NCBI GenBank assembly: GCA_021786135.1 | Contig: JAJYNV010000376.1 | Location: 1 to 12,512 of the forward strand | Reading direction: 5' to 3' | Source: Bacillota bacterium | GTDB taxonomy: Bacteria; Bacillota; Sulfobacillia; JAJZYS01; JAJYTV01 | Length of the DNA: 12,512 nucleotides | Shown: one piece after another, positions 1 through 6,800 of the stretch | Numbering within the stretch: the first letter of the stretch is position 1 | How the letters are laid out: each line of letters starts with the position of its first letter | Translations under genes and position numbers: made by a program | The notes under the pieces: model-generated | Databases searched by the model: none | What the model was told of the DNA's origin: nothing | The model's input: only the letters and a program-made list of their open reading frames with translations

Positions 1-48
1 AATCGGCAGGCCGATCAGCGCGCCGATCAGGAGATGCCTGCGTTGCAT
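1..48 (-). CDS. N-terminus of an exported or membrane protein (partial, runs off the window)
   Basis: Only the first 16 codons are present, reading MQRRHLLIGALIGLPI. This is a short basic N-region followed by a hydrophobic stretch, as in a Sec signal peptide or a first membrane segment. The pair of arginines is not enough to call a Tat signal. The ATG (48..46) is preceded on the minus strand by a purine-rich ribosome binding site, GGAAAGGGG (64..56), with about 7 bases of spacing, which supports this start. The start codon lies inside a perfect 12-base palindrome, GCATCGCGATGC (45-56). The function cannot be told from what is visible. Confidence 0.5.
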   Translation of the reverse strand, partial: MQRRHLLIGALIGLPI

Positions 49-64
49 CGCGATGCCCCTTTCC

Positions 65-80
65 GGTCGGTATCCCGACC
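65..80 (-). promoter_or_regulatory. Small hairpin just upstream of the ribosome binding site of the left-edge gene
   Basis: GGTCGG, loop TATC, CCGACC form a perfect 6-bp stem. It abuts the purine-rich ribosome binding site of the leftward gene that starts at 48, so it would lie in that gene's 5' leader. Any regulatory role is inference; it could be incidental in GC-rich DNA. Confidence 0.25.
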
Positions 81-168
81 TGCAACGAGTATCGCCAGAG
101 TGCATTGGAAGGCTCTTCGATGACCGTTAATTTTTCTCGGCTTGCCAGGGCGCGTCTTAAGATTGGGA

Positions 169-195
169 GGCTGCCGGCGGTGCCCGCCGGCAGCC
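169..195 (-). terminator. Strong hairpin after the spore protein gene, probable terminator
   Basis: Two perfect 12-base arms, GGCTGCCGGCGG (169-180) and CCGCCGGCAGCC (184-195), flank a 3-base loop. The hairpin begins 12 bases after the TGA of the spore protein gene (minus strand). The tract after it on the minus strand (CCAATCTT) has only a weak run of T, so intrinsic termination is likely but not textbook. It separates the spore protein gene from the next leftward gene. Confidence 0.65.
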
Positions 196-207
196 GAATG
201 CTTCTGC

Positions 208-423
208 TCAGCCTTCGCCGCGCGTCATGGCCTCTTCGGCCATACGGATCATCACCTTGACCATGTTGCCGCCGATGCGTCCACCGATACGCCCTGCCTC
301 GCGCGCCGTGATGTCGCCGTTGTAGCCCTTCTGAAGCGTGATGCCGAGATCGTCGGCGATTTCGAACTTGAACCGTTCCAGCTGCTCGCGGGGCAGCGCC
401 GGTCCCTTCGTCCACTGCGCCAA
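208..423 (-). CDS. Small acid-soluble spore protein, alpha/beta type (SASP)
   Basis: The 71-residue product belongs to the alpha/beta-type SASP family. These proteins coat DNA in the dormant spore core, protect it from UV and heat damage, and are degraded to amino acids at germination. Residues 18-27 (FKFEIADDLG) match the cleavage region of the germination protease GPR, with the expected cut between Glu21 and Ile22. Residues 34-62 carry the second family block (GYNGDITAREAGRIGG, then NMVKVMIRMAEEA), including the Gly-Gly pairs typical of the DNA-binding segment. A short RIGG unit occurs twice in a row. Length is normal for the family. The start is TTG at 423, 6 bases after the ribosome binding site GGAGGTGA (minus strand, 437..430). 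A nearby ATG is out of frame and too close to that site. The gene is monocistronic, with a sigma-G-like promoter and a terminator hairpin. Confidence 0.93.
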   Translation of the reverse strand: MAQWTKGPALPREQLERFKFEIADDLGITLQKGYNGDITAREAGRIGGRIGGNMVKVMIRMAEEAMTRGEG

Positions 424-429
424 GCCATG

Positions 430-438
430 TCACCTCCC
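430..438 (-). promoter_or_regulatory. Ribosome binding site that fixes the TTG start of the spore protein
   Basis: On the minus strand this reads GGGAGGTGA, a near-perfect anti-16S match. It lies 6 bases from the TTG at 423..421. It is only 1 base from an out-of-frame ATG at 428..426, which rules that ATG out. Confidence 0.7.
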
Positions 439-465
439 GTCGCTAGTTTCGTCGCGCAGTCGCTG

Positions 466-495
466 CATTATGTCGTCCAGATCGCGCCGTGTGCA
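466..495 (-). promoter_or_regulatory. Putative sigma-G-type (forespore) promoter for the spore protein gene
   Basis: On the minus strand TGCACA (495..490) and CATAATG (472..466) are separated by 17 bases. These resemble the -35 (G-[ACT]-A-T-[AG] core) and -10 (CAT-x-x-TA) elements of Bacillus sigma-G promoters, each with one mismatch. Predicted transcription would begin near 459, giving a leader of about 36 bases before the TTG. SASP genes are classically expressed from sigma-G in the forespore, so the context fits. The site was recognised by eye only. Confidence 0.45.
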
Positions 496-562
496 CCAGT
501 GCGCGTCGAGATCGGAAAGCTGTTCTGGAGGAGAAGACGTACCAGACGCTGCCTGAGGGCCG

Positions 563-591
563 TTGACCGCCGACGTCCGTCCACCTATGCT
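563..591 (+). promoter_or_regulatory. Sigma-A-type promoter for the YpmA-family gene
   Basis: TTGACC (563-568) and TATGCT (586-591) are separated by 17 bases. They match the housekeeping consensus at 5 of 6 and 4 of 6 positions. Predicted transcription starts at about 598, directly in front of a ribosome binding site at 599-607, so the mRNA leader would be very short. In DNA this GC-rich such a pair at ideal spacing is unlikely to be chance. The promoter may also serve the aldehyde dehydrogenase downstream. Confidence 0.55.
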
Positions 592-611
592 CGCTATTGG
601 AGGGTGAGCGC

Positions 612-638
612 ATGGTCCACGGCGCCGTAGCCGCATGA
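612..638 (+). CDS. Eight-codon leader ORF overlapping the YpmA-family start
   Basis: ATG at 612 follows a clear ribosome binding site, GGAGGGTGA (599-607), and encodes MVHGAVAA. It ends with a TGA that overlaps the ATG of the next gene as ATGA (635-638). The ypmA start has no ribosome binding site of its own, and its frame has no start codon between the stop at 605 and 635. The simplest reading is that ribosomes load on the mini-ORF and reinitiate at 635 (translational coupling). A sequencing frameshift or a chance ATG cannot be excluded. Confidence 0.4.
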   Translation: MVHGAVAA

Positions 639-829
639 GCCCGCAGAGTCTGCCGGAGATTGCCCGGACCGAGCTCGGTGATCCCATCGAGCCGCACGTC
701 CTGGTGACCTTTCTCAATCGCACGCTCAAGCGGCGCGGCCTCATCTTCGGCATTGCGCGCCAGGGTGAGAACTACCTCCTGACCGTCTACGAGACGGAAC
801 CTTGGAGCGGCGGCGAGCCGCAGGGCTGA
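635..829 (+). CDS. ypmA: YpmA-family small protein (DUF4264), function unknown
   Basis: The 64-residue protein has the core VLVTFLNRTLKRRGLIFGIA (residues 23-42), followed by a Leu-Thr-Val-Tyr strand and Glu-Thr-Glu-Pro near the end. This matches my recollection of the Bacillus subtilis YpmA/DUF4264 family, whose core reads FLNRTLKxRxLMFGLS and ends in TIYRT. The family is small, soluble and uncharacterised, and I know it only from Firmicutes, so it serves mainly as a lineage marker. The protein has no signal peptide, membrane segment or cysteine. Translation probably depends on the leader ORF at 612-638. The aldehyde dehydrogenase follows 85 bases later on the same strand with no convincing terminator between, so the two may be co-transcribed. 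Confidence 0.75.
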   Translation: MSPQSLPEIARTELGDPIEPHVLVTFLNRTLKRRGLIFGIARQGENYLLTVYETEPWSGGEPQG

Positions 830-879
830 GCGCGACCGGACGCAAATCATTCGCTGAAAGGTGGGAGTCCGGGGGGACG

Positions 880-893
880 GCATCGCGCGATGC
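880..893. repeat. Perfect 14-base palindrome upstream of the aldehyde dehydrogenase start
   Basis: GCATCGCGCGATGC is self-complementary over all 14 bases and sits 21 bases before the ATG at 915. It could be an operator for a dimeric regulator or a small mRNA hairpin. A related 12-base palindrome, GCATCGCGATGC, covers the start codon of the left-edge gene (45-56). Both are CG-rich and could occur by chance in this genome. Confidence 0.3.
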
Positions 894-914
894 TGTCCAA
901 GAAACCCGGCAGGC

Positions 915-2393
915 ATGGTCGAACTGCGCAACTACATCAACGGCAACTGGGTCGACGCAGAGGACAACCGTCGTATCGACGACGTGAACCCGGCAACAGG
1001 AGAGATCATCGCGAGCGTTCCGCAGTCGTCGGCCAAGGATGTCGAGCGGGCCGTCGACGTTGCCCACAAGACGTTCGAGCACTGGCGCAGGGTGCCGGCG
1101 CCGAAGCGCGCCGAGATCATGTACCGGGTCGGCACGCTCATGCGCGAGCGCAAGGAGGACCTGGCGCGCAAGATGACGCGCGAGATGGGCAAGGTGCTCG
1201 TCGAGGCGCGCGGCGACGTGCAGGAAGGCATCGACATGGCCTTCTACATGGCCGGAGAGGGCCGGCGCGCCTTTGGCCACACGACACCTTCCGAACTGCC
1301 GAACAAGTTCGCCATGGCCGTCCGCGACCCGATTGGCGTCGCAGGCATCATCACGCCGTGGAACTTTCCGATGGCGATCCCGACCTGGAAGACATTCCCC
1401 GCGATCGTGCTTGGCAACACCGTCGTTTTCAAGCCCGCCACCGATACGCCCATGCTGGCGCTCGAACTCGTCAAGATCTTCGAGGAGGCGGGGCTGCCGC
1501 CGGGCGTCATGAACCTCGTCTTCGGCTCCGGGTCCGTAGCCGGGGAAGTTCTGCTCCAGGATGAGCGCGTGCGACTCATCTCCTTCACCGGTTCGAACGA
1601 GGTGGGCCGGCACGTCGCTCGCGAAGCCGGCGCCGGACTCAAGCGGGTCTCGCTCGAACTGGGCGGCAAGAACGCGGTCATCGTCATGGACGACGCGAAC
1701 CTCGAGCTCGCCCTGGACGGCATCATCTGGAGCGCCTACGGCACTTCCGGCCAGCGCTGCACCGCCTGCTCGCGCGTCATCGCGCACGCGGACATCCACG
1801 ACGAACTCGTCCACAGACTTGCCGAACGAGTCAAGACGCTCCGGCTCGGCGATGGTCTCCTCGAGACGTCAGATGTCGGTCCGGTGATCAACCGCGGCGC
1901 AGCCCAATCGATCGACCGCTACGTCGAGATCGGCAAGGCCGAGGGCGCCGAGCTTCTGGTCGGCGGCGGCATCGCCGAGGAGGGAGATCTCGCCAAGGGC
2001 AGCTTCTACCACCCGACCCTCTTCGCCGGCGTGCGCCCCGACATGCGCATCGCCCAGGAGGAGATCTTCGGACCGGTGCTGTCCGTGATCAAGGTCAAGG
2101 ACTTCGACGAAGCCATCGCGGTCAACAACGGCGTCACCTACGGCCTGAGCTCCTCGATCTTCACGCAGGACGTCAACCGCGTGTTCCGCGCGATCCGCGA
2201 CCTGGAGAGCGGCCTTCTCTACGTCAACGCCGGCACGACGGGCGCCGAGATCCACCTGCCGTTCGGCGGCGTCAAGGGCACAGGCAACGGCCACCGCGAG
2301 GCGGGCGTCGCGGCGCTCGACTTCTTCAGCGAGTGGAAGTCGGTATACGTCGACTTCAGCGGTCAGCTGCAGCGCGCACAGATCGACGCCTGA
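915..2393 (+). CDS. NAD(P)-dependent aldehyde dehydrogenase (YcbD/GucD-like)
   Basis: The 492-residue protein is a complete member of the aldehyde dehydrogenase superfamily, which oxidises aldehydes to carboxylates with NAD(P)+. The oxyanion-hole Asn150 lies in TPWNFP, the general base Glu248 in LELGGKNA and the catalytic Cys282 in SGQRCTACSR. The Glu-Cys spacing of 34 is standard. The C-terminal part has IFGPVLS and the signature NAGTTGAEIHLPFGGVKGTGNGHREAG (residues 438-464). As I recall it, that signature marks the group containing Bacillus YcbD (2-oxoglutarate semialdehyde dehydrogenase) and relatives of aminoadipate semialdehyde dehydrogenases. The substrate cannot be read from sequence; sugar-acid, lysine or hydroxyproline semialdehydes are all possible. 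ATG 915 is chosen because families of this type begin a few residues before the LRNYINGxW strand. Its ribosome binding site is poor. The frame extends upstream to GTG 861, which is less likely. Confidence 0.85.
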   Translation: MVELRNYINGNWVDAEDNRRIDDVNPATGEIIASVPQSSAKDVERAVDVAHKTFEHWRRVPAPKRAEIMYRVGTLMRERKEDLARKMTREMGKVLVEARGDVQEGIDMAFYMAGEGRRAFGHTTPSELPNKFAMAVRDPIGVAGIITPWNFPMAIPTWKTFPAIVLGNTVVFKPATDTPMLALELVKIFEEAGLPPGVMNLVFGSGSVAGEVLLQDERVRLISFTGSNEVGRHVAREAGAGLKRVSLELGGKNAVIVMDDANLELALDGIIWSAYGTSGQRCTACSRVIAHADIHDELVHRLAERVKTLRLGDGLLETSDVGPVINRGAAQSIDRYVEIGKAEGAELLVGGGIAEEGDLAKGSFYHPTLFAGVRPDMRIAQEEIFGPVLSVIKVKDFDEAIAVNNGVTYGLSSSIFTQDVNRVFRAIRDLESGLLYVNAGTTGAEIHLPFGGVKGTGNGHREAGVAALDFFSEWKSVYVDFSGQLQRAQIDA

Positions 2394-2414
2394 CCCACAT
2401 TGTGGTAAGCCAGG

Positions 2415-2438
2415 GCGTCACCGCGCCAGCGGTGGCGC
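2415..2438 (+). terminator. Hairpin between the aldehyde dehydrogenase and the ATP-grasp gene
   Basis: GCGTCACCGC (2415-2424) and GCGGTGGCGC (2429-2438) pair over 10 bp with one G-U pair and a 4-base loop. The stem lies 21 bases after the dehydrogenase stop and is followed by TCTCGATTT, a poor T-tract. It may be a partial terminator or an mRNA-stabilising stem. A shorter palindrome, CCACA-T-TGTGG, lies just before it at 2395-2405. Confidence 0.35.
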
Positions 2439-2466
2439 TCTCGATTTCGGAAACCGGCAAGGGACA

Positions 2467-2474
2467 GGGGGAGG
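2467..2474 (+). promoter_or_regulatory. Ribosome binding site that fixes a TTG start at 2482
   Basis: GGGGGAGG lies 7 bases upstream of TTG 2482, a good Shine-Dalgarno site at ideal spacing. It supports the non-ATG start of the ATP-grasp-like gene. Confidence 0.6.
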
Positions 2475-2481
2475 CGGTCAA

Positions 2482-3882
2482 TTGTCCCAGGCGACGGAGG
2501 CGACCTGGCTCGAGGACGTGCTCGCGCAAGAGCATCTGTTCCAGAGCCGACGCCGCCCTGCACCGCCCGGACAGCGGGTCAGTTGGCGCATCGGAACGAA
2601 TGTTCTTCCCCTCAGCCAGGCGCAGCGCCAGCGTCTCAGGGAGATCGGCGAGGACCTTTGGGCGTTCGCGCGTGCGCAGCAGGAGATCTACCACCTGGCA
2701 TTGCGCAGGCCGGACCTGCACTTCGTGGCCGAATACCTCGACCTCGGCAAGCCCGAGGACGTGGTGCGGTTCAGCCAGATGAAACGGCTGCGCCGGCAGC
2801 TTCCGGCCTTCATGCGCCCTGATCTGCTGCTCGTGGCGGACGACGACTTCATCGCCACCGAGATCGACTCCGTGCCGGGCGGGTTCGGCGAACTCGCAGC
2901 GCTGCAGGACGTCTACGCCGCCTTGGGCCAGGACGTCATCGGCGGTCCGAGCGGCATTCTGGACGGCTTCGCGCGCTCTTTGGCCCTCACGGCGGGCAAG
3001 GAAAGCCCTGTGACGGCGATCGTGGTGTCCCAGGAATCGGAAGACTACCGTCCCGAGATGGAACACGTCGCCCTGGCACTACGCGGCCGCGGTCACGAAG
3101 TCCACTGCGTCCCGCCGAAGGATGTGATCTTCCAGGAGGACGGCCTCTACGTCGAAGGGCGCCGCATCGATGTCCTCTACCGCTTCTTCGAGCTCTTCGA
3201 TCTGCGCAACGTGCCGAAGGCGGACCTCCTCCTCTATGCGCAGCGAAAGGATCTCGTCCAGATCACGCCTCCGATCAAGCCTCAACTCGAGGAGAAGCTC
3301 TGGTTCGCCCTGTTGCACCATCCGGTACTCGAGCCGGTATGGCGGGAGGCACTCGGTGCCGATCGCCTTGTGCGCCTCAAGCGCCTGATTCCGGAGACCT
3401 ATCTTCTGGACCCGCGGCCAGTACCGCCCCATGCCGTGGTGGCGGGTCTCACCGCTTGTGGCCACCCCCTGCAGGACATGCGTCGTCTCGGCGACATGAC
3501 GAAGCGCGAACGGGCCGACTGGGTGCTGAAGCCCTCCGGTTTCTCCGAGATGGCCTGGGGCAGCCGCGGCGTGCACATCGGCGAGGACGCCCCGCAGGAG
3601 TCCTGGCAGGCCGCGGTGGAGGAGGGGCTCAGGCAATTCGGGCATACGCGCTGGATTCTGCAGCGCTACCACAAAGCCAAGGTCGTGCCGCACGACTACT
3701 TCGACTTCGCCGCTGGCGAGGTCGTCACGATGCAGGGGCGCGCCCGGCTCTGCCCGTACTACTTCAGGCAAGGAGACGGCGTCGATCTGGGAGGCGTCCT
3801 GGCGACCATCTGCCCACAGGACAAGAAGATCATCCATGGCATGGTGGACGCCATCATGGTGCCGGCCGGCGCCGCGCTCTAG
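2482..3882 (+). CDS. ATP-grasp-like protein, possibly circularly permuted, function unknown
   Basis: The 466-residue protein starts at TTG. I do not recognise a named function. Features suggest an ATP-grasp-type carboxylate-amine/thiol ligase fold. EIDSVPGG at residues 127-134 resembles the acidic segment of glutathionylspermidine-synthase-like and circularly permuted ATP-grasp proteins. Residues 174-260 look like a Rossmann-like half (TAIVVSQES, then IDVLYRFFELFDL). WVLKPSGFSE followed by WGSRGVHIG (from about residue 347, with Lys350) resembles the nucleotide-binding lysine strand and Gly-rich loop. A C-terminal block GRARLCPYYF, then GGVLATICPQDKKIIHGM (about 421-457) looks strongly conserved in style and includes two cysteines. 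There is no signal peptide or membrane segment, so it is probably cytosolic. It lies 88 bases after the aldehyde dehydrogenase on the same strand, and its stop overlaps that of the convergent helicase gene. Confidence 0.6.
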   Translation: MSQATEATWLEDVLAQEHLFQSRRRPAPPGQRVSWRIGTNVLPLSQAQRQRLREIGEDLWAFARAQQEIYHLALRRPDLHFVAEYLDLGKPEDVVRFSQMKRLRRQLPAFMRPDLLLVADDDFIATEIDSVPGGFGELAALQDVYAALGQDVIGGPSGILDGFARSLALTAGKESPVTAIVVSQESEDYRPEMEHVALALRGRGHEVHCVPPKDVIFQEDGLYVEGRRIDVLYRFFELFDLRNVPKADLLLYAQRKDLVQITPPIKPQLEEKLWFALLHHPVLEPVWREALGADRLVRLKRLIPETYLLDPRPVPPHAVVAGLTACGHPLQDMRRLGDMTKRERADWVLKPSGFSEMAWGSRGVHIGEDAPQESWQAAVEEGLRQFGHTRWILQRYHKAKVVPHDYFDFAAGEVVTMQGRARLCPYYFRQGDGVDLGGVLATICPQDKKIIHGMVDAIMVPAGAAL

Positions 3883-6800
3883 CCGCCGTCGATCGATGCG
3901 GCAGCCACGCGGCAGGCCTCGACCGCCCGCGCAATCTCACGGTCCCGGTCCGCGGCCCAGTCCCCCGACCAGATCCGGTGATAGCGCCAGCCGAGATGCT
4001 CGAGCTGGCGCTGTCTGTCATGCTCGCGCATGGTCGGCATGCCGTGCGCGTCGCAGCCGTCGCACGCGATCGCGAGGACATATTCGGAGGGGCGCCCTGG
4101 ATGGCGCGCTACCAGGTCGAAACGATGGCGCAGGGCGCCATATTGCGGCACGACGTCCATTCCGGCTTCCCGCAGGGCCACGTAGACCTCCTCGGGAAAG
4201 GGCGCAAGTGTGTCCTCGAAGGGATTGACGGGTTCATCGCTGAGCTCACCGGCCATCCGCCCGCCGTGCCGCATCTTGGCATACTGCAGGAAGTCCCGCA
4301 GCAGGGCCACGCCGCCACCGAGGCCAAGGTCCCGGATCTCCTCGCCGCCGAGCGCGGTAGCGACGGTCATGCGGCGTCGCGCACGCGTGATGGCAACATT
4401 CAGGCGCCGCTCGCCCAAGGGACCCCACAAGAGATCGACGGCGGCACCGTCCGCCTGCCCGGAATCGACTCCCACCGCGAAGATCACATGGTCGCGCTCG
4501 TCGCCCTGGACAAGATCGACCGGCTTGACGAAGAAACGTTCGGATCGCGATGTCGCGAAGAACGGCTGCAGGTCCGGCAGGCCGGACACCGCCGCGTATA
4601 CGGCTCCTCTGATCCGATCCGCCTCCGCTGACGTCAAGGCAATCACGCCGAGTGACTCCTGGGGGTGCGCCTTCGCTTCCCGCAGTACGAGGTCGACGAG
4701 CCCGGCGAGCGCTGCGTCCCCCGCGCGTGAACGTGACGTATCAGGCTGATCGAGCCGCACGTGCCTTAGACCCGCGCCGTGCCCCAGCCGCCCTGGGAAC
4801 GTGGCGACCGCACCGTGGTAGATCCTCCGGTTCGCAAAAGCGAAGAGCGCCTCGTCGAGGCTGCGGTAATGCCAGCCCAAGGAGTAGCGGGGAAGGAAGG
4901 AGAGCGCCTCCAGGAGGCTCTGCGGCTGCCTGCGGGCGGCGGGATCCGCAGCCTCCGGCGGCGGCAGCTGGTTCTCGTCGCCCGCCAGCACCAGCCTGGC
5001 GCCGCGCAGGATGGCCAGGATCGCCGCCTCGACCGGCATCTGGCTGCTCTCGTCCCAGATGACGACATCGAAGTGCGTCCGCGATCCATCCACCATCTGG
5101 CTCACCGTGAACGGGCTGACAAGCCAACACGGGAATACGGTCAGCAGCGCATCGGGAGCGGCGGCGAGCAGCTCCGGAAGCGGCGGTGCACCCGCATCGG
5201 CCGCAGCCTGCAGCAGCCTCTGCTGTTCGGGACGGTCGCCAAACGCTGTGCGCACTCTGTGCTTCTGGTTCCAGCGCAGGGCAACCGACGCCGCAGAGCG
5301 CTCCTGCTCTTCGAGCTCGTCCATCTCCCGCTCCAGGGCGTCCCTGTCCCGACCGTAGATGCCAGGCAACGTCGCGACGTCCCGCCGCACGTCGGCAAGA
5401 CATGCCTCAAGCCAGAGCAGCTCGAATGCCTGCGGCCAAAGAGATGACGGCACGCCGCGGTCCTGCATCTCCTGGACCGCCCGCGAGACGCCGCGCAGCG
5501 TGAGCTCTTCCTGCAGCGCCCGCACCTGCGGTATGCGATGCGGCGTCGTCTGGTCCCCGGCGAGCGCAGCGAGGGAGCGGCCCATCTCATCGAGCGCGTC
5601 GCTGCGCAGAGCCGCAGGTCCCATGAGTGCCTGCAGCTTGAGCAGTGGCAGGCGCAGGGAGTCGATCGCTGTCTCGAGGGCAACCGCCTCCGGGCTTGCC
5701 TTCGGCCACTCCTGCACGAGCACGGAGAGTTCAGAAAACGTCCGGGGGCGCGCGCCGGGATCCACAGCCGCGAGCGCCGCGCGGAGCTGCTGCCAGCCTT
5801 CGTAGGCCCGCAGGCTGAGGCCGACGGCCTCCCGCGCCGCGGTAGCATCCGGAATGGCCGCACCCGTCCACGCCGAGCGCGTAGCGGCAAATGTCGACAA
5901 CTCGGCGAGAAGGATCTTCACGTCCCGGACTGCCTGAAGGTCCATGGCGCGAAGTTCTGGCCAGGGCTCGAGGCCGGCGGCCCGCACCTCCTGTGGCACG
6001 CGCATGATGCGGCTCTGAAGGTCGAAGACGCTCAGCCCCGCAGGCGGCCGCGCCCGCAACAGCACATCCAGTGTCGCTTGTAGGCGCTGGCGACGTTGCC
6101 CGATCTGGGCCAGTTCCCCCGGTTCCGCGCCCCCCTCGGCGGGTACGGAGCGGGCCGCTGCCGCGATGCGCCTGCGCACCTTCTGGCCATCGATTTCGGC
6201 GTCACCCAGGTCGAGGACCATCTCGCCCAGGCCGCGCGCTTCCAGCCTCGTGCGCACCGCCTCGAGCGCCGCACGCTTGCTCGCCACCACGAGCACACGC
6301 TGTCCATCGGCGATCAGCGCGGCGCTAAGGTTCGCGATCGTCTGACTCTTGCCGGTGCCCGGCCCTCCGACGATGGCGCAGCTATGGCCGCGGCGCGCCG
6401 CCTCGATTGCCTCAATCTGACTCCGATCAGCCGGCAGGACGATGCGGGCCGGCCGCGTACCGGCCTCAACCGCCGTCGCGCGCAGGGCCTCCTTCGCCTC
6501 GGAGTCGCCGGCGAGCGCAGCCAACACGTCATGGCCTGCCATGGAACCGGCGCGGCCGGCGAGTTCCCGCAACAGGTGGACACGGTGGGGGAAGAAGTTG
6601 CCGAGCAGGACGGAATGCTCCACGGCGAATCCCGGCACACTCCGGGCAGCTCGAACGAGCGGTGCCCATAGCGCGGCAGGCAGTTCCGCCCCGCGTACCT
6701 TCGTCCCGTCCGGCATCTCGATGGAATCGACCGCACAATGGTGGTCTCTGTCCAGCACATGCGCCAGCGCTGGGTTCACGGCCATGGCGCCGCGGCGCCG

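Noticed and set aside
426..428. ATG as an alternative start near the SASP gene (minus strand)
   Set aside because: It is out of frame with the SASP sequence and only 1 base from the ribosome binding site; TTG 423 is in frame at ideal spacing.
430..753. A 107-codon minus-strand frame ending just upstream of the SASP gene, with a protein-like tail (DLDDIMQRLRDE)
   Set aside because: It runs across the ypmA gene and its promoter, has no ribosome binding site or good start near the protein-like part, and overlaps the likely sigma-G promoter.
741..1814. A 357-codon minus-strand open frame across the aldehyde dehydrogenase
   Set aside because: Low-complexity Arg/Val/Asp-rich translation with no family resemblance; it lies opposite the catalytic motifs of the dehydrogenase.
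2055..2085. A near-identical DNA stretch shared by the two dehydrogenase genes (about 2058-2080 and 8911-8935)
   Set aside because: It encodes the conserved AQEEIFGPVLS motif of the superfamily in a genome with narrow codon choice; the flanking sequences differ, so recent duplication or gene conversion is not needed.
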